NCBI GenBank assembly: GCA_963693105.1
Contig: OY843752.1
Location: 868,001-932,000, forward strand
DNA: 64,000 nt
Direction of reading: 5' to 3'
Source: Oxydemutator sp963693105
GTDB lineage: Bacteria > Pseudomonadota > Gammaproteobacteria > Poriferisulfidales > Oxydemutatoraceae
Below the pieces are notes generated by a model. The model saw only the letters and a program-made list of their open reading frames with translations, did not search any database and had not been told where the DNA came from. The translations under genes and the position numbers were made by a program. Shown piece after piece: positions 27,514 through 36,329 of this stretch. Every line of letters begins with the position of its first letter. Position 1 is the first letter of the stretch.

Positions 27514-28203
27514 ATGCAGAAAGAATTTGAAATCAGCGCGCAACCGCGCGACGGCAGCGGCAAGGCTTTCAGCCGGCAGATGCGCGGCGAGGGCCTGGTG
27601 CCGGCGATACTCTACGGCGGCGCGGAAGGTCCGGTGTCGCTCGCACTCAAGCACAACGAACTGGTGCAGCACCTGGAGCACGAGGCGTTTTATTCGCACA
27701 TCCTGACGTTGAAGGTCGGGGGCAAGAAGGAGAAAGTCATTTTGCGCGACCTGCAAAGACATCCGAGCCAGCCGCGCATTCTGCATATTGACTTCATGCG
27801 GGTGTCAACCGACAAGCGCATCACGATGAACGTGCCTTTGCACTTTATCAACGAGGACACCTGCATCGGCGTCAAGCAGCAGGGCGGCATCGTCAGCCAC
27901 CTGCAGACGGAAGCCGAGGTTTCCTGCCTGCCGCAGGATCTGCCCGAATACATCGGCGTGGACATCGTGGACCTGGAGCTTGGCCAGTCGCTGCATCTGT
28001 CCGACGTCACGCTGCCGGAAAACGTGGTCCTGCTCGCGCTGTCGCACGGCGAGGAAGTCGATCACGCGATTGTGTCGGTCATCAAGCCGCGCGTCGCCGC
28101 CCTTGAAGAGGAGGAGGCAGCCGCGGCCGAGACGGAGGAAGAGGCCGAAGCGCAAGCGGAAGAAGGCCAGGAGGAAAATAAAGAAGAGCCGCCCGGCAAG
28201 TGA
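27514..28203 (+). CDS. rplY: 50S ribosomal protein L25, general stress protein Ctc type
   Basis: 229 aa, the long CTC form of L25 that binds 5S rRNA. The N-terminal L25 domain (ILYGG..LALKHNEL) is followed by a TL5-type beta domain (HIDFMRVS, VPLHFINED) and a very acidic Glu-rich tail. A longer frame starts at 27433, but the ATG at 27514 gives the standard N-terminus. It is followed by pth and ychF, the usual prs-rplY-pth-ychF series that is here split from prs by the island. Confidence 0.95.
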   Translation: MQKEFEISAQPRDGSGKAFSRQMRGEGLVPAILYGGAEGPVSLALKHNELVQHLEHEAFYSHILTLKVGGKKEKVILRDLQRHPSQPRILHIDFMRVSTDKRITMNVPLHFINEDTCIGVKQQGGIVSHLQTEAEVSCLPQDLPEYIGVDIVDLELGQSLHLSDVTLPENVVLLALSHGEEVDHAIVSVIKPRVAALEEEEAAAAETEEEAEAQAEEGQEENKEEPPGK

Positions 28204-28250
28204 GCGCCCCCCGCCTTCCCGTCCTTGCCGTTGAATGAGGCGCGCCTGCC

Positions 28251-28832
28251 ATGACTGAAACCGCCGGCATCCGCCTGGTCGCCGGCCTCGGCAATCCCGG
28301 CGAAGAATACGCCGGCAACCGCCACAATGCCGGCTACTGGTTTGTTGACGCCCTCGCGCGGCGCCACCGCGCCGTCTTCAGGCAACAGAACAAACTGCAC
28401 GGTTCGAGTTGTCGCATTGAGGCGGGTTCGAAAACCCTGTGGCTTTTCATGCCCTCGACGTTTATGAACGACAGCGGCCGCGCGCTGCAGGTGTTCGCCG
28501 GTTTTCACAAGATTGAAACGAGCCGGATTCTGGTGGCGCACGACGAGATAGATTTCGAGGTCTCGAAAACCCGCTTGAAATGGAGCGGCGGCAACGGCGG
28601 CCACAACGGCCTGGCCGACATCATCCGCCGTCTCGGCGCCGATTTCTGGCGGCTGCGCATCGGCGTCGGCCATCCGGGCAGCCGCAGCAAGGTGACGCGC
28701 CACGTGCTGAGTGACCCGGACGAGGACGCCGCCGCCGCCATCCGCACTGACATCGCCCGCGCCTGCGACGTGACCGGGCTGCTCGTCGAGGGTGAGTTCG
28801 AAAGCGCGATGAACGTGCTGCACGCGGACTGA
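28251..28832 (+). CDS. pth: Peptidyl-tRNA hydrolase
   Basis: 193 aa, the standard Pth length. It releases peptides from peptidyl-tRNAs dropped by ribosomes. The catalytic His is in NRHNAGYWFVD near the N-terminus. The FMNDSGRAL segment, the HDEIDF motif and the GGNGGHNGL motif are all present. It sits 47 bases after rplY and 15 bases before ychF. Confidence 0.96.
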   Translation: MTETAGIRLVAGLGNPGEEYAGNRHNAGYWFVDALARRHRAVFRQQNKLHGSSCRIEAGSKTLWLFMPSTFMNDSGRALQVFAGFHKIETSRILVAHDEIDFEVSKTRLKWSGGNGGHNGLADIIRRLGADFWRLRIGVGHPGSRSKVTRHVLSDPDEDAAAAIRTDIARACDVTGLLVEGEFESAMNVLHAD

Positions 28833-28847
28833 GCCGGGGCCGGCGGC

Positions 28848-29939
28848 GTGGGTTTCAAGTGCGGGATTGTCGGTTTGCCGAACGTCGGCAAATCCACCCT
28901 GTTCAACGCCATGACCGGCGCCGGCATTGCGGCGGAGAATTATCCGTTCTGCACCATAGACCCGAACGTCGGCGTGGCCGCGGTGCCGGATGCGCGCCTC
29001 GACCGGCTGGCCGAACTCGCGCATTCGGCGCGGGTCGTGCCGACGGTGCTTGAGTTCGTGGACATCGCCGGCCTGGTCGGAGGCGCCTCGCGCGGCGAGG
29101 GTCTCGGCAACCGCTTTCTGTCGCATATCCGCGAGACCGACGCCATCGCCCAGGTCGTGCGCTGTTTCGACGACGACGAGGTCACGCATGTCGCCGGCAG
29201 GGTCCATCCGTTGTCGGATGTCGAGACGATCAACACCGAACTCCTGCTGGCCGACCTGGAAACCGTCGAGCGCGCCGCCCAGCGCGCCGCCAAAAGCGCG
29301 AAGTCGGGGGACAAGGAGGCGCTTGCGAAAAAGACCGCGCTGGAAGGGTTGCAGGCGCAATTGGCCGAAGGCGGCAGCCTGCGCGATCTTGACATGGGGG
29401 AGGAAGAGCGGGCTTGCGTGCGCGAGTTGAACCTGATCACCGGCAAGCCGATGCTGCTGATTGCAAACATCGGCGAAGAGGACGCCGCCGACAATCCGCA
29501 CCGCCGCGAAATCGGCGACTACGCCGCGCGCAACCGCCTGGACCTGGTCGAGGTTTGCGCGCGTTTCGAGTCGGAACTGGCCGGCCTGGCGGCGGCCGAG
29601 CGCGGCGAGTTTCTGGAGGCGGCGGGGCTTGAGGAAGCGGGCCTGGACCGCATCACGCGCGCCGGCTACCGCCTGCTTGATTTGCTGACGTTCTTCACGG
29701 CGGGCGTCAAGGAGACGCGGGCCTGGACCGTCGCCCTCGGCACGCGGGCGCCGGCCGCCGCCGGCCGCATTCACGGCGATTTCGAGAAGGGTTTTATCCG
29801 CGCCGGGATTATCGCGTACCGCGATTATGTCGCCTGCGGCGGCGAGCAGCAGGCGAAGGACGCGGGCAAATGGCGTCTCGAAGGAAAGGAATACGTGATG
29901 CAGGAAGGCGACATCGCTCATTTCCGCTTTAATGTTTGA
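28848..29939 (+). CDS. ychF: Redox-regulated ATPase/GTPase YchF
   Basis: 363-aa Obg-family P-loop protein (YchF/OLA1) that binds ATP and ribosomes. G1 loop GLPNVGKST, switch region PFCTIDPN, G3-like DIAGLVGGAS and C-terminal TGS-like domain ending GDIAHFRFNV. The GTG at 28848 is the only start that keeps the family N-terminus (GFKCGIVGLPN). It follows pth, its usual neighbour. Confidence 0.96.
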   Translation: MGFKCGIVGLPNVGKSTLFNAMTGAGIAAENYPFCTIDPNVGVAAVPDARLDRLAELAHSARVVPTVLEFVDIAGLVGGASRGEGLGNRFLSHIRETDAIAQVVRCFDDDEVTHVAGRVHPLSDVETINTELLLADLETVERAAQRAAKSAKSGDKEALAKKTALEGLQAQLAEGGSLRDLDMGEEERACVRELNLITGKPMLLIANIGEEDAADNPHRREIGDYAARNRLDLVEVCARFESELAGLAAAERGEFLEAAGLEEAGLDRITRAGYRLLDLLTFFTAGVKETRAWTVALGTRAPAAAGRIHGDFEKGFIRAGIIAYRDYVACGGEQQAKDAGKWRLEGKEYVMQEGDIAHFRFNV

Positions 29940-29951
29940 GCGCCCATCGCT

Positions 29952-29957
29952 TATAAT
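29952..29957 (+). promoter_or_regulatory. -10 element for tRNA-Met
   Basis: Consensus TATAAT, 20 bases upstream of the tRNA, just after the ychF stop. The -35 region is weak. Confidence 0.45.
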
Positions 29958-29977
29958 CCGACCGTTGTCCCGTCGGC

Positions 29978-30054
29978 GGCTATGTAGCTCAGTTGGTTAG
30001 AGCACGGCATTCATAATGCCGGTGTCGCAGGTTCAAGTCCTGCCATAGCCACCA
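29978..30054 (+). tRNA. Elongator tRNA-Met (anticodon CAT), CCA encoded
   Basis: Acceptor GGCTATG/CATAGCC is fully paired, so it is not an initiator (which has a mismatch at position 1). The anticodon loop TTCATAA gives CAT and the T-arm contains GGTTCAAGTCC. The closest known type is E. coli metT. A tRNA-Ile with modified CAT cannot be excluded from sequence alone, but the body fits Met. Confidence 0.93.
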
Positions 30055-30065
30055 CTCGCTTCCAC

Positions 30066-30704
30066 TCACAGGCGCCAGTCGAACATCTTGCGGTACCACG
30101 GCCTCGGCTTGAGGTCGCAGGTGGCCAGTTGTTTCTGGTAAGCCGCCTTGCGCCGCCGGACTTTCTGCGCCACTTTCAGCAGCCACGCCTTGGCGTTGTA
30201 CGTTTTGCGCCGGTAGCCGCCGCGGCCCTCGTGGTAGGCGAGGTAGAGCAGGTAGGCGTTGTCCGGCCGGATGCCCAGTTCGCGGACGCTTTTGTTGTTG
30301 TACCAGCCGATGAAATCCATCGCGTCGTTGAAGCTGTTGCGCCGCGCGAGCACGCGGTTTGTCTCTTTTTTGTATTCCTCCCAGGTGGGGTTCACCGCCT
30401 GGGCGTAGCCGTACGCGGACGACGGCCTCGTCCACGGGATAAAGCCCAGCAACTGGCGCCGCGGCGGCCTCGCCGTGGCCTTGAACGAGGACTCCTGGTG
30501 AACGAAGGCGAGCAGCACGGCAATCGGGATGTTCCAGCGTTGTTGCGCGTCTCTGGCCGCCTCGTACCAGTGGATTCTCTGCGAAAAAATTTCGCAGGCG
30601 TTGGCGACGCTGCGCGGTTGCGGCTCGGCGCAGCCACCCACAATCATTGCGCCCGCCAGCACGACGGCGGCGGCCCCTGCCCGTTTGTTCATCCGGCGTC
30701 TCAT
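30066..30704 (-). CDS. Lytic transglycosylase-like (SLT-fold) lipoprotein
   Basis: 212 aa. The signal peptide ends in lipobox VGGC, so it is a lipoprotein. The body has the SLT/goose-lysozyme pattern: a helix with the catalytic-type Glu (FVHQESSFKA), then SAYGYAQ, then YLAYHEGRGGY. It probably cleaves peptidoglycan, though the glycan-product type is unproved. I start it at 30704, where ATGA overlaps the upstream SDR gene stop; the frame is open further to 30752 but that removes the signal peptide from the N-terminus. The C-terminal 60 residues are very basic. Confidence 0.8.
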   Translation of the reverse strand: MRRRMNKRAGAAAVVLAGAMIVGGCAEPQPRSVANACEIFSQRIHWYEAARDAQQRWNIPIAVLLAFVHQESSFKATARPPRRQLLGFIPWTRPSSAYGYAQAVNPTWEEYKKETNRVLARRNSFNDAMDFIGWYNNKSVRELGIRPDNAYLLYLAYHEGRGGYRRKTYNAKAWLLKVAQKVRRRKAAYQKQLATCDLKPRPWYRKMFDWRL

Positions 30705-31540
30705 GCGCCTGCCCGCAGCAGCACCCGGTCGAGCAGCCGGGTGGTCAGCCACCGTTTCATATACCAGAGCAACGTCGCCGGCAACGTCACCTGGTAGCGG
30801 CTTTTCGGCTTTCGGCTCTCCAGCGCGTGTATCAGGCAGCGGACGACGGTTTCAGGCGGGCGTCTGGCGAGGCGTCCCCGGCCTTCCGATTGCAGGCGTT
30901 TTTGCAGCGAGCGGTGGCGCGCCGCCGCCGCCGGTCCGTCGCCGGCGGCGTTTTCGGCGTGGCGCAGGCTGCTGTTTGCAAAAGCCGTTTCCGTCGGCCC
31001 CGGCTCAATCAGCGAGACGTGGATGCCAGCACCCGCCAGTTCAAGACGCAGCGTGTCGCTCCAGCCTTCCAGCGCGTACTTGGACGCGGTGTAGGCGCCG
31101 CATAGCGGCAGCGCGAGATAGCCCAGCAGCGAGCTGTTCTGGATGATGCGCCCGTGTCCCTGGCGGCGCATGACCGGAATGATGCTCGCGGTCAGTTCAT
31201 GCAGGCCGAACAGGTTGGTCTCGAACTGCCGGCGCAGGCTGTCGCGGGGAAGGTCTTCGAGCGCGCCGTATTGCCCGTAACCGGCGTTGTTGAAAAGCGC
31301 GTCGAGCGAGCCGCCCGTCTTTTCGAGCAGTTGCGCGACGCAGGCGCGGATGCTTTCGGAATCATCCAGGTCGAGTTGCGCGGATTCAAGGCCCTCGGCG
31401 CGCAGTTTGCCGACATCGGCGTCCCGGCGCGCGGTTGCGAACACGCGGTGCCCGCGCCGCCCGAGCATCCGCGCCGCGCACAGGCCGATGCCGGAAGAAC
31501 AGCCGGTAATCAGGATGGAGCGTGAAGCGTTCGCCGCCAC
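30701..31540 (-). CDS. Short-chain dehydrogenase/reductase
   Basis: 279 aa classical SDR with the NAD(P)-binding ITGCSSGIG loop (about 10-18), the structural NNAG, the catalytic Ser and the YTASK Tyr/Lys pair. ATARR after the second strand suggests NADP preference. The tail beyond the core is basic and hydrophobic (WYMKRWLTTRLLDRVLL), perhaps membrane-associated. The substrate is unknown. It lies 3 bases after the small lipoprotein gene and overlaps the transglycosylase gene, so proS and these three appear to form one transcript. Confidence 0.88.
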   Translation of the reverse strand: MAANASRSILITGCSSGIGLCAARMLGRRGHRVFATARRDADVGKLRAEGLESAQLDLDDSESIRACVAQLLEKTGGSLDALFNNAGYGQYGALEDLPRDSLRRQFETNLFGLHELTASIIPVMRRQGHGRIIQNSSLLGYLALPLCGAYTASKYALEGWSDTLRLELAGAGIHVSLIEPGPTETAFANSSLRHAENAAGDGPAAAARHRSLQKRLQSEGRGRLARRPPETVVRCLIHALESRKPKSRYQVTLPATLLWYMKRWLTTRLLDRVLLRAGA

Positions 31541-31543
31541 GGG

Positions 31544-31897
31544 TCAACGCTCCGCCGACGCCCGGCAGGCATAGATTCTGAACACCTGGCCGGCCTCTTC
31601 GATTTCGGAGAACGGCAGCACGGTGTCGCCGCCGATGCGCCGGGCAAAATTGCGCGCCTCGTTTTCGAGGGACCCGGCGACGGCCCGGTCGGACAGGATT
31701 CTGGCGCGGACGCTGTCCAGCGAAATTCTGGTGTTGCCGATCAGGCGGCAGGACTTGATGTTTTCCGGATCGCCGACCTGCACCATCTCTCCGTCCAGCG
31801 AAAGTTTCGATGCACAGCCCGCAACCGTCAGCGCAAGCGGCGCCAGCAGCACAAACAAAAGGGGCAGTGCGTGATGGATTGTGCTCACCGCGCTCAT
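31544..31897 (-). CDS. Small lipoprotein, DUF4156-like
   Basis: 117 aa with a hydrophobic signal peptide and lipobox TVAGC. After the Cys comes a short domain (SCRLIGNTRIS, ARNFARRIGGDTVL) that resembles the DUF4156 family of envelope lipoproteins of unknown role. The ATG at 31897 overlaps the proS stop as ATGA; an upstream ATG at 31924 would add nine residues. It is cotranscribed behind proS. Confidence 0.75.
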   Translation of the reverse strand: MSAVSTIHHALPLLFVLLAPLALTVAGCASKLSLDGEMVQVGDPENIKSCRLIGNTRISLDSVRARILSDRAVAGSLENEARNFARRIGGDTVLPFSEIEEAGQVFRIYACRASAER

Positions 31898-33618
31898 TGT
31901 GCGGATTGTAGCAAATCGGCGCACAGCCCGGCAACGGTGTCGGCGCAGTTCTCAAGCGCCGGGCTGTCGATTTTTCCTCCGCGCCGGTGTTTCAGTTCAA
32001 TCCGCCCCTGTTTCAGGTTTTTTTCGCTGACGACCAGCCGCAAGGGCAAGCCGGTCAGGTCGCTGTCGGCGAACAGCACGCCGGGACGCGCGTCGCGGTC
32101 GTCGAGCAGCGTTTCGACGCCGGCGTCGAGCAATGCCCGGTGGAGCCGGTCGGTTTCGGCTTTTACCTGCGGATTGCGGTGGTATCCGACGGGCGTCAGC
32201 GACACCTGGAAAGGCGCCATCGGCGCCGGCCAGACAATGCCGTTGTCGTCGTGGTTCTGTTCAATCGCAGCGGCGACGATGCGCGAGACGCCGATGCCGT
32301 AGCAGCCCATCGCCACGGTAACCGGCTTGCCGTTTTCATCCAGCACCGTCACGTTCATGGCCTCGCTGTAGCGGGTGCCGAGTTTGAAGATGTGCCCGGC
32401 CTCGATGCCGCGCCGTATCCGGATGCGGCCCCGGCCGTCGGGGCTGGAATCGCCTTCCTCGATGTTGCGGAAGTCGCCGGTTTCGGGTTCCGGCAGATCG
32501 CGCCCCCAGTTGACGTTGGTGTAGTGGCGGCCCTCCTCGTTGGCGCCGGCGATGAAATCGCTCATGGCCGCGGCGGCGTGGTCGGCGAGCACCGGGACTT
32601 GCAAGCCGACGGGGCCGAGCGAGCCGGGCGGGCAGCCGATGGTTTCGCGGATGACCTGCGCGTCGGCGAATTCAAGCGGGCTGGCGATGGCCGGATGTCT
32701 TGCGGCCTTGACGACGTTGAGTTCATGGTCGCCGCGCAAAAAGACGCCGACGATGCCGCCGTCCGCCCCTTGTACGAACAGCGCCTTCAGGCACCGCGCC
32801 GGCGCTTCGCCGAGCAGCGTGGCGAGGGCCTTGATGGTGACGGCGCCCGGCGTTTCGATTTTTTCCATTTCGGCGGACGCCGCCGCGCGCGCCGCGCCCG
32901 GCGGCGCCGGCGCGAACTCGAGGCTGGCGGCGTAGTCGCCTTCGTCTGAAAACGCGATGCGGTCTTCGCCCGAATCGGCGAGGACATGGAACTCGTGCGA
33001 GGCGCTGCCGCCGATGGCGCCGGTGTCGGCCAGCACGGCGCGAAACTTCAGCTGCAGCCGCCCGAAAATCCGGTTGTAGGCGGAGAACATCGCCTGGTAG
33101 GTCTCGTCGAGCGAGGCCTCGTCGGCGTGGAACGAGTAGGCGTCTTTCATCAGAAACTCGCGCGCGCGCATGATGCCGAAACGCGGGCGAATCTCGTCAC
33201 GGAACTTGGTCTGTATCTGGTAGTAATTGACCGGCAGTTGGCGGTAACTCGACAATGCGCCGGCGGCGAAATGGCTGATGACTTCCTCGTGCGTCGGGCC
33301 GAACACGAAGTCGCGCTGGTGGCGGTCGCGTATCCGCAGCAGTTCGGCGCCGTATTCATCCCAGCGTCCCGATTGTCGCCACAACCCGGCGGGCTGCACC
33401 GCCGGCATCAGCAATTCGCAGGCGCCGGCGGCGTCCATTTCCTCGCGCACGATGGCGCTGACCTTGCGCAGTACGCGCAACCCCATCGGCAGCCACAGAT
33501 ACAGCCCCGAGGAGAGTCTTTGAATCAGGCCGGCGCGCAGCATCAGCCGGTGGCTGACAATCTCCGCATCGGCGGGTTCTTCCTTGAGAGTATGGAGAGG
33601 GAAGCGTGAAACGCGCAT
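31894..33618 (-). CDS. proS: Prolyl-tRNA synthetase
   Basis: Class II aminoacyl-tRNA synthetase charging tRNA-Pro. 574 aa, close to the 572 of E. coli, with motif 2 (QTKFRDEIRPRFG.MRAREFLMKD) and an INS editing domain between motifs 2 and 3 (TGAIGGSASHEF precedes it). The C-terminal anticodon-binding domain contains YHRNPQVKAET and DDRDARPGV. The frame opens at 33669, but the ATG at 33618 (MRVSRFPLHTLKE) matches the family start. An extended -10 box lies just upstream. Confidence 0.96.
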   Translation of the reverse strand: MRVSRFPLHTLKEEPADAEIVSHRLMLRAGLIQRLSSGLYLWLPMGLRVLRKVSAIVREEMDAAGACELLMPAVQPAGLWRQSGRWDEYGAELLRIRDRHQRDFVFGPTHEEVISHFAAGALSSYRQLPVNYYQIQTKFRDEIRPRFGIMRAREFLMKDAYSFHADEASLDETYQAMFSAYNRIFGRLQLKFRAVLADTGAIGGSASHEFHVLADSGEDRIAFSDEGDYAASLEFAPAPPGAARAAASAEMEKIETPGAVTIKALATLLGEAPARCLKALFVQGADGGIVGVFLRGDHELNVVKAARHPAIASPLEFADAQVIRETIGCPPGSLGPVGLQVPVLADHAAAAMSDFIAGANEEGRHYTNVNWGRDLPEPETGDFRNIEEGDSSPDGRGRIRIRRGIEAGHIFKLGTRYSEAMNVTVLDENGKPVTVAMGCYGIGVSRIVAAAIEQNHDDNGIVWPAPMAPFQVSLTPVGYHRNPQVKAETDRLHRALLDAGVETLLDDRDARPGVLFADSDLTGLPLRLVVSEKNLKQGRIELKHRRGGKIDSPALENCADTVAGLCADLLQSAQ

Positions 33619-33635
33619 CGAATTGTCCGTGGGCG

Positions 33636-33644
33636 AGTATAACA
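33636..33644 (-). promoter_or_regulatory. Extended -10 promoter of proS
   Basis: Minus-strand TGTTATACT (33644-33636), a TGn-extended -10 element, with no clear -35. The predicted RNA start leaves a leader of only about 10 bases before the ATG at 33618. Confidence 0.45.
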
Positions 33645-33713
33645 AAGATATTTCCTCGGCGGTGCGCATTTCTGGTAAAGTAGCCGCCCCGACGCGCGGC
33701 GGCGCAACAGGTC

Positions 33714-34784
33714 ATGGTGAATCCTTTTCGACAATGGTTTGAACGCTCCTTCTCGAACCCGCAGGTCGCGGTGTTGCTCGTGCTGCTGGCGCTGGGCGCC
33801 ATCGTCATCGGCTTCGCCAGCCGCATTCTGGCGCCGCTGATGATCAGCCTGGTGTTCGCCTACCTGCTGGACGGCATGATGGATCTGCTGCAACGCTGGC
33901 GCCTGTCGCGGCTGCTGTCGTTTGCGGTTGTCTATCCGGGTTTTCTGATTGCGGTGCTGGTGGCGCTGCTGGTGCTGGCGCCGTTGATGGCAGCGCAGAT
34001 TACCGATTTTCTGGGTGAACTGCCCGATATTTTCAGCCGCGGACAGGCGCTGCTTGCGCAACTGCCCGACAAGTACCCGCAGTATTTCAGCGAGCAGCAG
34101 ATGGATGGCGTCATTTCGAGTCTGCGTAGCGAGGTGGTGCAGATCGCGCAGGACATGCTGAGCACCCTGCTGTCTTCCATCGGCGGTTTCATCACCGCGC
34201 TGATTTACCTGGTGCTGGTGCCGCTGCTGATTTTCTTCTTCCTGAAGGACAAGGAAGTGCTGCTCCGGTGGTGCGGCAGTCTGCTGCCGCGCAAGGAAAA
34301 CCGCGAGTTGACGACGCGCATCTGGGCCGAGGTCAATCAGAAAATTTCCGGCTACATTCGCGGCAAATTGATCGAGATACTGGTGGTATGGTTTGTCACC
34401 TGGATTGTGTTCCAGGTGCTGGGGCTGAATTACGCGCCCTTGTTGTCTTTTCTGGTCGGCATTTCGGTCGTCATTCCGTTTCTCGGCGCCGCCGTGGTCA
34501 CGATTCCGGTGGCGCTGGTCGGCTACGCGCAATGGGGGCTGACGTCCGATTTTCTCTACGTGATGACGGCCTACGTCGTCATCCAGTTTCTCGACGGCAA
34601 CATTCTGGTGCCGCTGCTGTTCTCCGAGATTGTCAACCTGCACCCGATTGCGATTATCTCCGCGGTGCTGATTTTCGGCGGGCTGTGGGGAATTTGGGGC
34701 GTGTTCTTCGCGATTCCGCTGGCGACTCTGGTCAACGCGGTGCTGAAGGCGTGGCCGCGCGGCGGCGTGCAGTCGGCGCAATGA
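33714..34784 (+). CDS. AI-2E family transporter (PerM-like permease)
   Basis: 356 aa inner-membrane protein with about seven or eight hydrophobic segments and the family pattern: an N-terminal hairpin, a hydrophilic middle (LGELPDIFSRGQALLAQLPDK split by helices), and the conserved C-terminal GLWGIWGVFFAIPLATL. Family members export varied substrates, and the real cargo is not known from sequence. The AI-2 name should not be read as proof of quorum signalling. It is divergent from proS and convergent with the peroxiredoxin gene. Confidence 0.88.
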   Translation: MVNPFRQWFERSFSNPQVAVLLVLLALGAIVIGFASRILAPLMISLVFAYLLDGMMDLLQRWRLSRLLSFAVVYPGFLIAVLVALLVLAPLMAAQITDFLGELPDIFSRGQALLAQLPDKYPQYFSEQQMDGVISSLRSEVVQIAQDMLSTLLSSIGGFITALIYLVLVPLLIFFFLKDKEVLLRWCGSLLPRKENRELTTRIWAEVNQKISGYIRGKLIEILVVWFVTWIVFQVLGLNYAPLLSFLVGISVVIPFLGAAVVTIPVALVGYAQWGLTSDFLYVMTAYVVIQFLDGNILVPLLFSEIVNLHPIAIISAVLIFGGLWGIWGVFFAIPLATLVNAVLKAWPRGGVQSAQ

Positions 34785-34804
34785 CGCGCCGGCGCAAGTC
34801 CGGC

Positions 34805-35275
34805 TTACAGTGCGCGCGCCGCTTCGAGCACTTCCCCGACGTGCCCCTCGACCTTGACCTTGCGCCACTCGCGCCGCAAAACGCCTTTCTCGTCGATTAA
34901 AAAGGTGCTGCGCTCGATGCCGCGCACTTTTTTGCCGTACAGGTTCTTGAGTTTCATCACGCCGAACAGTTTGCAGGCTTCCTCGTTTTCATCCGATACC
35001 AGATCGAACGGGAATTTGTATTTCGCGCTGAATTTCTGATGCGACTGAACGCTGTCGCGCGAGACGCCGATGACCGTGGTTCCGGCGCGCGAGAAACTGC
35101 GGATTTTGTCCCGGAAATCCTGCCCTTCGAGCGTGCAGCCCGGCGTGTCGTCGCGCGGATAGAAATACAGCACGACTTTGCCGCCGTGCAGGCCGGACAG
35201 CGAAATTTCGCCGCCGCCGCTCGCGGGCAGTTTGAAATCCGGCGCTTTTTTGCCAATGGCCGCTTTGCCTCCCAT
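34805..35275 (-). CDS. bcp: Thioredoxin-dependent peroxiredoxin, Bcp/PrxQ type
   Basis: 156 aa, thioredoxin-fold peroxidase for H2O2 and organic peroxides. The peroxidatic Cys is C47 in DDTPGCTLEGQ. The nearby resolving Cys of E. coli Bcp, five residues later in TPGCTVQAC, is replaced by Gln here. A distal Cys remains in EEACKLFGV. It may therefore be a 1-Cys type or use a different resolving partner. A good ribosome site (GGAGG) precedes the ATG. It is divergent from dapA. Confidence 0.93.
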   Translation of the reverse strand: MGGKAAIGKKAPDFKLPASGGGEISLSGLHGGKVVLYFYPRDDTPGCTLEGQDFRDKIRSFSRAGTTVIGVSRDSVQSHQKFSAKYKFPFDLVSDENEEACKLFGVMKLKNLYGKKVRGIERSTFLIDEKGVLRREWRKVKVEGHVGEVLEAARAL

Positions 35276-35339
35276 GGTTTTCCTCCGTTGTGCCGTGGTG
35301 CAAGGGTGAGTCTAACACGCACCCGCCGCCAGCCGCCGC

Positions 35340-35368
35340 TTGTCAAGCGCGCACGCTGCGATTATCAT
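35340..35368 (+). promoter_or_regulatory. Sigma-70 promoter of dapA-bamC
   Basis: A -35 TTGTCA (35340-35345), 17-base spacer and -10 TATCAT (35363-35368), about 80 bases before the dapA ATG. It is the best promoter match in the bcp-dapA divergent region (35276-35450). Confidence 0.6.
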
Positions 35369-35450
35369 TCGTTGTTTGCGCCCCTCGTTGACCGTTCCGG
35401 CGGTCCACATTAAGCGAAACGCGATTCGGGGGCGCTCCCGGAAAGAAGCA

Positions 35451-36329
35451 ATGTTTCAGGGCAGCATGGTGGCGGTGGTCACGCCGATGAAGGCGGACGG
35501 CGCAATTGATTATCAGGTCTTCGCCGACCTCATTGAGTTTCATATCGACAAGGGAACGGACGCGCTGGTTCCGGCGGGCACCACCGGCGAGTCGGCGACG
35601 CTGGACTTCGACGAGCACTGCGAGGTGATTCGCTTTGCGGTCGGGCGGGTGCGCGGGCGCATTCCGGTCATTGCCGGCACCGGCGCGAATTCAACGAGGG
35701 AGGCGCTCGAATTGACCCGCAGTGCCAAAGACAGCGGCGCCGACGCCTGCCTGCTGGTGACGCCGTATTACAACAAGCCGACGCAGGAGGGACTTTACCG
35801 GCACCACGAATTGATTGCCGAATCGGTGGCGATTCCGCAAATTCTTTATAATGTGCCGGGACGGACCGCCTGCGACATCCTGCCGGCCACCGTCCAGCGG
35901 CTCAGCCGGGTGCCCGGCATCGTCGGCATCAAGGAGGCCACCGGTTCGATTGAACGCAGCATGGATATTATGCAACTTTGCGGAGAAGATTTTATGGTGT
36001 ACAGCGGCGAGGATATCGCCGCCGCCGAGACCATCCTGCGCGGCGCGCGCGGCGTGATTTCGGTCACCGCCAACGTGGCGCCGGCGCAAATGCACGCGAT
36101 GTGCGAGGCGGCGCTGGCGGGCGACCGTGCGCGCGCCGAGGCGATTGATGAAAGATTGCACGGCCTGCACCAGGCGCTGTTTCTGGAGTCCAACCCGATT
36201 CCGGCGAAGTGGGCGCTGCACCAGATGAACAGGATACCGCCGGGCATTCGTCTGCCGCTGACGCCGCTTTCGCCCGAATGCCATGACGATGTGCACGCGG
36301 CCATGCGCCGCGCCGGAGTCATCCAGTGA
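35451..36329 (+). CDS. dapA: 4-hydroxy-tetrahydrodipicolinate synthase
   Basis: 292 aa, same length as E. coli DapA. Condenses pyruvate with aspartate semialdehyde, the first committed step to lysine and diaminopimelate. The Schiff-base lysine is K161 (GIKEATG), with Y133 (ILYN), the GTTGES loop and YYNKP. An open frame begins upstream, but the ATG at 35451 fits the family. Its stop overlaps the bamC GTG (GTGA). Confidence 0.97.
   Translation: MFQGSMVAVVTPMKADGAIDYQVFADLIEFHIDKGTDALVPAGTTGESATLDFDEHCEVIRFAVGRVRGRIPVIAGTGANSTREALELTRSAKDSGADACLLVTPYYNKPTQEGLYRHHELIAESVAIPQILYNVPGRTACDILPATVQRLSRVPGIVGIKEATGSIERSMDIMQLCGEDFMVYSGEDIAAAETILRGARGVISVTANVAPAQMHAMCEAALAGDRARAEAIDERLHGLHQALFLESNPIPAKWALHQMNRIPPGIRLPLTPLSPECHDDVHAAMRRAGVIQ

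Noticed and set aside
28062..29921. 619-aa antisense open frame opposite rplY, pth and ychF
   Set aside because: High G+C makes long antisense frames common. It lies exactly opposite three well-recognised genes and its sequence has low-complexity, shadow-like composition.
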